Shown: one piece after another, positions 1 to 5,855 of the stretch
Numbering within the stretch: the stretch's first letter is position 1
Layout of the letters: the number at the start of each line of letters is the position of its first letter
From: CAUZSN01 sp963582345
GTDB lineage: Bacteria > Planctomycetota > Planctomycetia > Planctomycetales > Planctomycetaceae
DNA length: 8,077 nucleotides
Direction of reading: 5' to 3'
Assembly (NCBI GenBank): GCA_963582345.1
Contig: CAUZSN010000121.1
Coordinates: forward strand, 1-8,077
Position numbers and translations under genes: made by a program
The notes under the pieces: model-generated
Database searches by the model: none
What the model was told of the DNA's origin: nothing
Seen by the model: the letters and a program-made list of their open reading frames with translations, nothing else

Positions 1-1161
1 TAATGTCTCGATCGCGCGCGTCAGGACATCAAATCCCTTTTGGCCGGGGTCCATTCGACCAAACATGAGAAACACTGGTACGTCGTCGGATAATTCGTTT
101 AGCGGTCCACCCTCGCTACCGGCCAAATGGCCCACAATGCGGTCATCTTGATACTGAGTTAGGACCTCAATCATTAGTTTGCGTTTCGCCAGTTTTTCAC
201 TGAGAATTGCGTCCGGGATTCTATTCACGATCGCTTCGAGTGCCCGATCTGAATATGCTTTTTGAGACTTACCAAACAGTCCGTTGTCTACGCCGACAAC
301 GCCATGGTTTTGAAATGTGTCCTGCAAATGGTTTGCCAAGTGGTGCGTGTGCAAAGGATCGTTCAGTAATTCCTTTGCGAAATTTTGACTCACTGTGGTG
401 ACGGGGCTATCCGTGAGCGGAATCATGTGTTGATACACGGAGCACGCCCGGGGCGGCAACCTGAATTTTCGTTTTGTGATTAACCTTAACGAGATGGTTG
501 ATAGAGCGTGGTCATATGGATTGTGCGAAGTCAGAACCACCGCCGCACTTTGCAGTCGACCATCTAGTAGCGATAACTTCACAGTCAGGGCGGCAGTTAC
601 GAGTTCCCAATCCTGAACGTGAACGATCAGGTCTTTGCGCTTGCGCAATGTAACCAGGGCGTCAGGAACTGCTGCTGATATAAAAAGACTATCCGTCAGT
701 AGCTCAGACGCATCTGCATGGGCGTACGGGTTCGTTCCATCGGAGCCTCCGTCCGACTCGAAAAACCCAGGGGCTCGCAACAAGATCCAGCGAACATCTT
801 TGCGCACATGTTCGAATATTGTGACACTGATCGAATCATCGCCGAAATCGACGTTGCACTCTCCGATCTGTCGCACATCCATTTCTGTCGGAGTCGTCTT
901 CAGTTTGCTGTGATACGGTGTGACGAGCAGGACTTTTTTGCCGGCCTTTTGCAGCGTCGAGCAATAGTTGTCGGCCACTGCAAAGACCCCGCCACTCTTT
1001 GCGAAAGGATTTTCGTAGACGCAGTATACAATTGTTGCTTGTCTCGGCTGCACCGACTTCCGCGAAGATGTGAGTCGCTTGATTTCATCGTCAGTAAAAA
1101 AGGATTGGAGTGGGACCAAGTTTTCGTTCGGAACCGACAATCGAGATAAATTACTTGCCAT
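1..1161 (-). CDS. Glycogen/starch synthase-like glycosyltransferase (partial, C-terminus beyond window)
   Basis: The reading frame is open from ATG at 1161 to the left edge, giving 387 residues with no stop. It resembles the N-terminal (acceptor) domain of GT5 glycogen/starch synthases and related GT4 enzymes, which move glucose from a nucleotide sugar onto a growing glucan. Residues 56-65 read SGGVFAVADN, where synthases carry the glycine loop that binds the sugar nucleotide. DLIVHVQDWE (177-186) matches the family's 'D-I-x-H-x-H-D-W' segment. SPVTTVSQNFAKEL (252-265) matches 'TVSxxYAxEI', and VDNGLFG (291-297) corresponds to the 'xNGID' turn. FGRMDPGQKGFDVL (367-380) begins the second Rossmann domain. 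The rest of that domain, with the catalytic E-x7-E region, lies outside the window. The Shine-Dalgarno site is weak (GGA about 10 bases upstream). An overlapping ATG at 1166 is in another frame. The fold class is well supported, but the exact glucan and donor are not. Confidence 0.85.
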   Translation of the reverse strand, partial: MASNLSRLSVPNENLVPLQSFFTDDEIKRLTSSRKSVQPRQATIVYCVYENPFAKSGGVFAVADNYCSTLQKAGKKVLLVTPYHSKLKTTPTEMDVRQIGECNVDFGDDSISVTIFEHVRKDVRWILLRAPGFFESDGGSDGTNPYAHADASELLTDSLFISAAVPDALVTLRKRKDLIVHVQDWELVTAALTVKLSLLDGRLQSAAVVLTSHNPYDHALSTISLRLITKRKFRLPPRACSVYQHMIPLTDSPVTTVSQNFAKELLNDPLHTHHLANHLQDTFQNHGVVGVDNGLFGKSQKAYSDRALEAIVNRIPDAILSEKLAKRKLMIEVLTQYQDDRIVGHLAGSEGGPLNELSDDVPVFLMFGRMDPGQKGFDVLTRAIETL

Positions 1162-1296
1162 TTCATGATCCGTGGACTGGCTTTAAAGGGAACAAAGCAA
1201 GCTCAAGAAAATAATCTGCTCGGACGCTTTATTCCTTTTTCTTTGACTCGTTGTCGCTGTCTCTTGATCGTTTCGACTAGTCTGGCACTGTGCACC

Positions 1297-1324
1297 AAAA
1301 AGCACAAGAAAGCGTACCTTGTGC
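1297..1324 (-). terminator. Rho-independent terminator of the TerC gene
   Basis: Read on the minus strand, GCACAAG (1324-1318) pairs perfectly with CTTGTGC (1308-1302) around a 9-base loop. Five T residues (1301-1297) follow directly. It lies 57 bases after the TerC stop codon and before the glycosyltransferase start, so it fits a terminator separating those two minus-strand genes. The 7-bp stem is only moderately GC-rich, so termination may be partial. Confidence 0.6.
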
Positions 1325-1380
1325 GAATAAATACACTGGCAAAAGATTCCAAATAGCAGATGGACGCACGGTTAGGTCTT

Positions 1381-2148
1381 CTACGTCGAAGTTTCCGGAC
1401 TGACTTTGCTTGCACGCACCTTTGATCTCACTTTCAGGTTCAAGAATTCGACCAGCAGTGCGAATCCCATGGCGAAATAGATGTAACCTTTATCGATGTG
1501 CGTTCCAATGCCTTGGGCCACGAGCATTATACCGATCAGAATCAGGAAGCTAAGTGCCAAGATTTTCAGTGTGGGGTGCCGCGAGACAAATTCGCTGACC
1601 GCTTCGGCACACACCAACATGACGCTGATCGCTAGCATGATCGCCACGATCATCACCCAAAGATGCTCGGCCATGCCGATTGCGGTGATCACCGAATCCA
1701 ACGAGAAAATGATGTCAAGAATGGCGATTTCGATCAGCACTAGGGCGAAACTAACGCGTTTTTTGGCAGACCGTTTGCGGTCTGTCCTGTCAATGTTGTT
1801 GTGAATCTCATGAACGCTCTTGCCAATCAAGAACAATCCGCCGCCAAGAAGAATCAAGTCACGCCACGAGACTTGGTTGACCTCTTCACCCAGCCAGTTC
1901 TCGGGAACTCCGAACTGAGACAATGTGAAGATCGGTTCGGTTAGCCCCATGAGCCACTTCAGTGCACAGAGCAATAAGATTCGAGTTACCAATGCTATTG
2001 CCAAGCCTAATCGGCGCCCTTTGGCCTGTTGGTGTTTGGGCAGGCGATCAGTCAGGATGACGATGAAGACGACGTTGTCGATTCCGAGTACGATTTCCAT
2101 CGCGGTCAACGCGACAAGAGCAATCAAAGCTTCGAATAAGGAGTCCAT
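1381..2148 (-). CDS. TerC family integral membrane protein (putative metal exporter)
   Basis: A 255-residue protein made almost entirely of hydrophobic helices, about seven by eye. It has the two TerC signature acidic motifs inside membrane segments. The first is MEIVLGIDNVVF (17-28), with E18, D24 and N25. The second is LDIIFSLDSVITAIG (144-158), with D145 and D151. A charged cytoplasmic-type loop, HNNIDRTDRKRSAKKR (116-131), separates the two halves. TerC proteins of this size are linked to manganese/calcium export and to metal loading of exported enzymes; tellurite resistance applies to only some members. The ATG at 2148 is preceded by AAGGA with a 5-base gap, which supports this start. 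The gene is divergent from the glycosylase gene. I looked for a yybP-ykoY manganese riboswitch upstream, common before TerC genes, and did not see one. The family call is firm; the substrate is inferred. Confidence 0.92.
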   Translation of the reverse strand: MDSLFEALIALVALTAMEIVLGIDNVVFIVILTDRLPKHQQAKGRRLGLAIALVTRILLLCALKWLMGLTEPIFTLSQFGVPENWLGEEVNQVSWRDLILLGGGLFLIGKSVHEIHNNIDRTDRKRSAKKRVSFALVLIEIAILDIIFSLDSVITAIGMAEHLWVMIVAIMLAISVMLVCAEAVSEFVSRHPTLKILALSFLILIGIMLVAQGIGTHIDKGYIYFAMGFALLVEFLNLKVRSKVRASKVSPETST

Positions 2149-2181
2149 AATTTTCCTTGAAGGCGAGGCTGATTATTATGT

Positions 2182-2271
2182 GTCGTGAATCTTCCGCTGA
2201 CCAACTGTCCCAATGCAAGACAATCGCACTGATATACCGTTGGCGTTTTTAGCAGAACAGACGTCGTGAAT
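2182..2271. repeat. 9-bp direct repeat in the divergent TerC/glycosylase spacer
   Basis: GTCGTGAAT occurs at 2182-2190 and again at 2263-2271 in the same orientation, 81 bases apart. Both copies sit in the spacer that must carry promoters for both flanking genes. They could be paired operator half-sites, but a chance repeat of this length is possible. No strong -35/-10 pair could be chosen in either direction. Confidence 0.25.
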
Positions 2272-2330
2272 AGTGATATGCTAAAGCTTGTTGGATGAAA
2301 GTCGCAAGCAAATCCGCAGATTCGGTGTGA

Positions 2331-2386
2331 AGGAGAATCTATTGTTAACTTTTAGAGACATTGTCAGGCAGACAAGACATGCATGA
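2331..2386 (+). promoter_or_regulatory. Possible translated leader: ribosome site plus 14-codon ORF overlapping the mpg start
   Basis: AGGAG at 2331-2335 is spaced six bases from a TTG at 2342. That frame runs 14 codons and ends in TGA at 2384-2386, so it overlaps the mpg ATG (2379-2381). The best ribosome site in this leader therefore serves a tiny ORF rather than mpg. Translational coupling through this mini-ORF would explain the weak site before mpg itself. This is inference from spacing alone; the peptide has no recognisable features. Confidence 0.25.
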
Positions 2387-2957
2387 ACCACTGGACTCGA
2401 CATTCTACGACCGCGATCCCGTCGCCGTCGCCCGTGAACTCTTAGGAAAAACTATTGTACGTACGATGGGCGAGGATTTGACCACGGGACGCATTGTGGA
2501 AGTCGAGGCGTATTTGAAGCACGGTGATTCAGCCAGCCATGCCTATTGCGGCAGAAGGCGTCGTAACGCATCGATGTTCGGCCCGCCTGGACACGCTTAC
2601 GTGTACGCGATTCACGCTCGGTTCTGCCTGAACGTCGTGACCGAACCCGAGGACGTTCCCAGTGCCGTATTGATTCGGGCGGTTGAACCTTTGAGTGGCT
2701 TAGAACTGATGGAAAAGAGGCGGTCTACCGACCGAAAACTTAATTTGACTCGCGGACCAGCTCGTTTGTGTGAAGCCTTTGCCGTTGACCGATCCCTGGA
2801 CGGCTGGAATCTGACCATTGGCGAGCAACTGTGGCTGACAAATGGCGGCATCCCAGCCCCAAAACAGATTGCTATTTCCGTTCGAATCGGCGTGACAAGC
2901 GCAAAAGACTTACGGCTGCGATTCTTTATAAACGATAGTCGTTACATTAGCCGCTAG
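2379..2957 (+). CDS. mpg: 3-methyladenine DNA glycosylase (AAG/MPG family)
   Basis: A 192-residue monofunctional glycosylase of the AAG/MPG fold, close to the roughly 190-200 residues of bacterial members. It removes alkylated or deaminated purines to leave an abasic site for base-excision repair in the cytoplasm. Motifs in order (numbered from this ATG): ARELLGK (18-24); GRIVEVEAY (37-45), with E43 as the expected water-activating glutamate and Y45 at the base pocket; H54 in ASHAY; YVYAIHARFCLNVV (74-87), with N85; VLIRAVEP (97-104); RGPARLCEAF (125-134), the 'GP-x-L' loop; RIGV (169-172); and the C-terminal RYISR (188-192). Human Tyr162, which intercalates into the helix, appears to be replaced by H79. 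An in-frame TTG at 2361 would add six residues (198 total). Neither start has a good ribosome site, and the only strong one (2331-2335) is positioned for another frame. The gene appears monocistronic. Confidence 0.9.
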   Translation: MHEPLDSTFYDRDPVAVARELLGKTIVRTMGEDLTTGRIVEVEAYLKHGDSASHAYCGRRRRNASMFGPPGHAYVYAIHARFCLNVVTEPEDVPSAVLIRAVEPLSGLELMEKRRSTDRKLNLTRGPARLCEAFAVDRSLDGWNLTIGEQLWLTNGGIPAPKQIAISVRIGVTSAKDLRLRFFINDSRYISR

Positions 2958-3375
2958 ACTACATGTTTGAGTATTGACGTTTTCCGTCGCCATGCATCGT
3001 TGGCCGGACAGCATGGATAAAAGGCGTTGCAGAAGAACACAGTGCGGAACTTGTCCCAAACCCTGCTGTTAGCCTCGCCAAGAACGGTTTGGTCAACGCG
3101 CCGAATAGGAATAAGGAATCGGTTTGGTGTGTCATGGCGACGACAATTTCTCAGCCGATCAAAAAACGTGTTGATGTCACAACATTTTTTAAGGAAACCA
3201 CTTATATTGCACAGCCACATCTTCGACGGAGTCGATGCTAATTTAGTTGTGCGACTATGTCGAATTGAGCTGAGACGGCCGCAGCGGTAGCTGAGAGGGG
3301 TATTTGCATCGGTGTGAAAACTTTAATCCGGTTTATGGTCCATTTGATGATTGTCGAGATGCTAACGCTGTAGGG
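2958..3375. other. Gene-free stretch downstream of mpg, no convincing gene
   Basis: About 420 bases with no coding region I trust. The longest minus-strand frame (3220 to 2954, 88 codons) is Cys- and Arg-rich, lacks a clear ribosome site and matches no family I know. Its stop shares the CTAG at 2954-2957 with the mpg stop. A plus-strand frame from a TTG at 3027 is equally unconvincing. A 9-bp direct repeat, CGGTTTGGT, occurs at 3085-3093 and 3120-3128. The stretch could be a long mpg 3' untranslated region, a non-coding RNA ending at the terminator at 3379-3403, or a decayed gene or dispersed repeat. Confidence 0.5.
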
Positions 3376-3378
3376 CGG

Positions 3379-3403
3379 CGACGCCTGGCGTCGTTTTGTT
3401 TTT
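3379..3403 (+). terminator. Strong Rho-independent terminator with no gene directly upstream
   Basis: CGACGCC (3379-3385) and GGCGTCG (3387-3393) form a near-perfect GC-rich palindrome around one T. In practice this is a 5-bp stem with a 5-base loop. TTTTGTTTTT follows at 3394-3403. The T tract gives plus-strand polarity. It lies 420 bases after the mpg stop and 116 bases before the next gene. It could end the mpg transcript, end an unannotated RNA, or act as an attenuator in the leader of the xerC operon. Confidence 0.7.
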
Positions 3404-3518
3404 AAGCTGTGAAAATACCGATAACTGATCGCCCAATTGACCGATAATAACTCAAAACGGCATTTGCCTATCGAAGACTTCATTCCGTTCGACAATCTCC
3501 CAAGGATGGACCGTTGGC

Positions 3519-3773
3519 ATGCAAAGCGGTGTGAACGTCCTAGCTTTAGTGAAAGATTCGGAACGCTACGTGTTCCTGTACGAAGACGACAGTTCGGCTT
3601 CGTTGTTGCAAACACTGGGTCGCTATGCTGCGGATAAAAGTCTGAGTTTCACGTGGTATGATGCCGCGGTTCTAAGCCAAAAAGTCCGCAAGTTGCGACA
3701 TGATTCAGAGCAGCAGACCGGCGAAAATCGATTCGCCGCATCCACGTGGCAGGAAGATGAGTTTTCGGAATAA
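3519..3773 (+). CDS. Conserved-looking small protein of unknown function upstream of xerC
   Basis: An 84-residue soluble protein with no signal peptide or membrane segment. The first two thirds look folded and well conserved in character: NVLALVKDSERYVFLYEDD (6-24), a segment rich in beta-strand formers, then LLQTLGRYAADKSLSFTWYDAAVLSQKVRKL. The last 25 residues are polar and acidic and look disordered. I recognise no named family and assign no function; I have a general impression of similar small proteins in Planctomycetota. The ATG at 3519 has AAGGA 12 bases upstream, which is rather far. A GTG at 3531 would give a protein beginning (V)NVLALVK and may be the true start. The gene ends 20 bases before xerC on the same strand, so the two are probably co-transcribed. 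An overlapping frame starting at a TTG at 3437 was judged spurious. Confidence 0.75.
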   Translation: MQSGVNVLALVKDSERYVFLYEDDSSASLLQTLGRYAADKSLSFTWYDAAVLSQKVRKLRHDSEQQTGENRFAASTWQEDEFSE

Positions 3774-3793
3774 ATTATTGAACTTGCTACGAT

Positions 3794-4705
3794 ATGTACT
3801 CCGCAATTGATTCGTTTCAGCGCTATCTGCACATTGAGCGAAACGCATCTCCTCTGACTCTGAAATCATATTCGGAAGATCTGGACGGCCTGCTGAAGTA
3901 CTTTGGTGATCATTTGGGTCGCATTCCGTCTCCTGATCAGATTACTGTTGTGACACTGCGGGGATACGTGGCATATTTGCACGAATGCCAATATGCCCGT
4001 ACGACGGTTGCGCGGCGGCTGGCCAGCTTGAGGAGCTTCTTTCAATTTTGTTGTCGAGAGAATTTAGCATCTACTAACCCGGCCAAGGCACTTCGTACTC
4101 CAAGAATGGGCCGTAAGCTTCCACACTTTCTTTCAACGGATCAGGTTGGCAAACTGCTGACTTCTCCGCCAGTCAACGAGCCGGCAGGTATTCGAGATCG
4201 AGCGATGCTCGAAACGCTCTACTCAGCCGGGTTGCGAGTTGCCGAGTTGGTTTCGCTGAACATCGACGACTGGGACCGTGATGCGAACATTGTTCGTGTA
4301 CTGGGCAAAGGTCGCAAGGAGCGAATCGCTCTCGTCGGCAGTTACGCGGCCCGCGCGCTAACTCGTTGGCTCGATGTTCGTCATGCCGACTCTAGCGCAG
4401 ATTTGGACGACCAATCCGCACTGTTCTTAAACAGATTTGGGCGCCGTTTGACCACGCGCAGCGTCGGACGAATGCTGAAAAAGTATCTAAAGCAAACCGG
4501 TTTGGATTATCTAACGACTCCGCATACGTTGCGACATAGTTTTGCCACGCATCTGTTGGATGGCGGTGCTGACCTGCGCAGTGTCCAGGAGCTATTGGGG
4601 CACAAGAGCCTGACTACGACTCAAATCTACACGCACGTCAGCACGAAACGACTCCGTGAGACTTATGAAAAGGCCCATCCACACGCCGCAGCAAATCAAT
4701 TCTGA
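3794..4705 (+). CDS. xerC: Site-specific tyrosine recombinase XerC
   Basis: A 303-residue tyrosine recombinase of the usual XerC/XerD length. With its partner it resolves chromosome dimers at the dif site near the division septum. The N-terminal SAM-like DNA-binding domain (about 1-88) begins with FQRYLHIERNASPLTLKSY. The catalytic domain (about 110-295) keeps all active-site residues: R148 in AGLRVAEL, K172 in GKGRKER, H244 and R247 in HTLRHSFATH, H270 in LGHKS, and nucleophile Y279 in TTQIYTHV. The sequence is nearer XerC/XerD than phage or integron integrases. XerC versus XerD cannot be settled without the second paralogue, though the generic housekeeping context favours XerC. No clear Shine-Dalgarno site precedes the ATG. 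The 20-base gap from the upstream small gene suggests coupled translation. No dif-like sequence or cassette array is apparent nearby, so a mobile-element role is unlikely. Confidence 0.93.
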   Translation: MYSAIDSFQRYLHIERNASPLTLKSYSEDLDGLLKYFGDHLGRIPSPDQITVVTLRGYVAYLHECQYARTTVARRLASLRSFFQFCCRENLASTNPAKALRTPRMGRKLPHFLSTDQVGKLLTSPPVNEPAGIRDRAMLETLYSAGLRVAELVSLNIDDWDRDANIVRVLGKGRKERIALVGSYAARALTRWLDVRHADSSADLDDQSALFLNRFGRRLTTRSVGRMLKKYLKQTGLDYLTTPHTLRHSFATHLLDGGADLRSVQELLGHKSLTTTQIYTHVSTKRLRETYEKAHPHAAANQF

Positions 4706-4736
4706 GCTCTGCTTGCTGGAACACGAATTGGCGCGC

Positions 4737-4748
4737 AGAATATATTCT
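4737..4748. repeat. 12-bp AT-rich palindrome after xerC
   Basis: AGAATATATTCT is a perfect 12-base palindrome, 32 bases after the xerC stop codon. It has no GC-rich stem and no real T tract, so it is not a standard terminator. No role is assigned. Confidence 0.3.
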
Positions 4749-4843
4749 TTGTGATCGCCGGTTCCTATTTATGGACTCGTGAGTCTCGCCATTGATCGCT
4801 GCCAGCTAGGAGTGATCATTTATTTCGATTACCTTATAGAGAA

Positions 4844-4879
4844 TCTGTTGCCGACGATGATACCGTTTGCCGCAACAGA
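4844..4879. repeat. 8-bp inverted repeat in the xerC/TM2 convergent spacer
   Basis: TCTGTTGC (4844-4851) is perfectly complementary to GCAACAGA (4872-4879) with a 20-base spacer. It lies between the convergent xerC and TM2-protein genes and could form a stem in either transcript. Neither side carries a T run, so at most it is a weak or Rho-assisted stop. A second AT-rich stem, ACAATT/AATTGT (4959-4974), sits just past the TM2 gene's stop codon. Confidence 0.3.
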
Positions 4880-4979
4880 CATTGCCAAGCACAAGACAGC
4901 CCACCGTATGACGGATTGGGTCTCTTGAACACAGGCATTGCGGTTCGGGTTAGTGCACACAATTCTCAAATTGTTAGGC

Positions 4980-5255
4980 TCAAAACCAGCCCTTCTTGTC
5001 GACCGCATACAGCTGATAGAAATCCTCGTCGCTTTTCGATAGATAGATGATGCCTTCAACTAAGCCGATGAGGCCCATCGGGATTGCCCCAAAGCCACAG
5101 GTGAGGAGACTGACCAGAAGCATGATGATTCCGGGTTTCGTATGCCCGAGAATGAACTTGTGGATTCCTAGCGCGCCAATCAAAATACCGCAGATGCCGG
5201 CAGCAATCTTCTTGCCTGCAAAGTCTTGCATAGATAAATCTGTCATATGGGTCAT
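4980..5255 (-). CDS. TM2 domain-containing small membrane protein
   Basis: A 91-residue protein with the TM2 domain architecture: a short polar N-terminus, then GKKIAAGICGILIGALGIHKF (14-34). The 'G-x-H-x-F/Y-x-x-G' turn, GIHKFILGH, lies at 30-38. A second hydrophobic part, PGIIMLLVSLLTCGFGAIPM and onward to about residue 72, is followed by a charged tail ending KSDEDFYQLYAVDKKGWF. TM2 proteins are widespread small inner-membrane proteins without an agreed function. The ATG at 5255 has AAGGA four bases upstream, which favours it over in-frame ATGs at 5246 and 5231. The gene converges on xerC and stands alone, with 365 bases before the next minus-strand gene. Domain recognition is firm; the role is unknown. 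Confidence 0.88.
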   Translation of the reverse strand: MTHMTDLSMQDFAGKKIAAGICGILIGALGIHKFILGHTKPGIIMLLVSLLTCGFGAIPMGLIGLVEGIIYLSKSDEDFYQLYAVDKKGWF

Positions 5256-5619
5256 CCAGTCCTTCGGAGCCTAATAGGTTACTGAACTGCAACACATGTC
5301 GGAACATATGGACTCAACAGCGATGATTTGAAATGTAATTCTCATGTTTTTCAAGTGACTGCGGTGAATTCACATCGAATGCTGGCCAGATTATCCATCT
5401 TCTCTGTTGACGACGTGATTCGCTAGCAGATTTTCGATACATTTAACCTGTAGAAATGAAGAGAGCCACGTGCATCAAAAGTCGACAAGTCTAGTAAATC
5501 GCGGTCAACTGGTGGAAAAATTTCGAATGATACTGAGAATAAATCGAGCATCCGGCAGAATGCCGTAAGTCGCCAACGGCGACAAGAGAAATATACCGTT
5601 ATTAACATAGATAATGAAA
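5256..5619. other. Gene-poor spacer between the TM2 gene and tRNA-Gly
   Basis: About 365 bases without a believable gene; the open frames here are low-complexity or run through the tRNA. The TM2 promoter must lie in it, but no clear -35/-10 pair was found. It contains a perfect 10-base palindrome, GTGAATTCAC (5364-5373), and two tandem hairpins near 5553-5583 listed separately. TTATCCATC at 5391-5399 matches only seven of nine DnaA-box positions and is not called. Confidence 0.5.
5553..5583. repeat. Two tandem short hairpins downstream of tRNA-Gly
   Basis: CGGCA-GAA-TGCCG (5553-5565) and GTCGCC-AAC-GGCGAC (5569-5583) are adjacent perfect stem-loops three bases apart. On the minus strand they begin 37 bases after the tRNA, where they could help stop transcription or stabilise the trailer. 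No T tract follows on either strand, so this is not a canonical intrinsic terminator. Confidence 0.4.
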
Positions 5620-5692
<73 letters not shown>

Positions 5693-5703
5693 AACAAATT
5701 CCT

Positions 5704-5709
5704 ATTATC
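5704..5709 (-). promoter_or_regulatory. Possible -10 element for tRNA-Gly
   Basis: GATAAT on the minus strand, preceded by AGT so that it reads as a TG-containing -10, lies 11 bases upstream of the mature tRNA 5' end. That puts a start site a few bases before the tRNA. No good -35 is present at 16-18 bases, so support is modest. Confidence 0.3.
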
Positions 5710-5779
5710 ACTAATCAGGTTGTCGGCTGTTATTAGAACGGCCAAGAAGCGACATGTGACCAGTTGTTTGAATCAGCAA

Positions 5780-5806
5780 CCTAATGTCCTAGAGACATTG
5801 ATTAGG
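5780..5806. repeat. Inverted repeat just downstream of dnaA
   Basis: AATGTC (5783-5788) pairs with GACATT (5794-5799) around CTAGA. Outer CCT/AGG bases extend the dyad to 5780-5806 with a bulge. It begins about 50 bases after the dnaA stop on the minus strand and could stabilise or weakly terminate that transcript. There is no T tract. Confidence 0.3.
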
Positions 5807-5855
5807 CGGGCGACGATAAAAACTCTGAAAGCCGCTCACGGTCTGGCTCTCTGTT

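Noticed and set aside
900..1166. 88-codon minus-strand ORF starting at ATG 1166
   Set aside because: It overlaps the glycosyltransferase gene in another frame; only the frame starting at 1161 shows family motifs.
2149..2360. yybP-ykoY manganese riboswitch before the TerC gene
   Set aside because: Commonly found before TerC genes, but none of its conserved internal-loop sequence is visible on the minus strand here.
3285..3376. Thiamine (TPP) riboswitch, suggested by GCTGAGAGGGG followed later by GCTGTAGGG
   Set aside because: The first core motif is present, but the conserved GAACCTGATC and TAATACC-type segments and the closing pairing are missing, and no thiamine gene follows.
3437..3637. 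66-codon plus-strand ORF from a TTG
   Set aside because: It overlaps the small gene at 3519-3773, whose frame has far more protein-like composition and leads into xerC.
3794..4705. xerC as an integron or phage integrase marking a mobile element
   Set aside because: The length and motifs are those of housekeeping Xer recombinases; no attachment repeats, cassette array or phage genes are nearby.
4829..5059. 76-codon minus-strand ORF overlapping the TM2 gene end
   Set aside because: It overlaps the TM2 gene in another frame, has no recognisable domain and no ribosome site of note.
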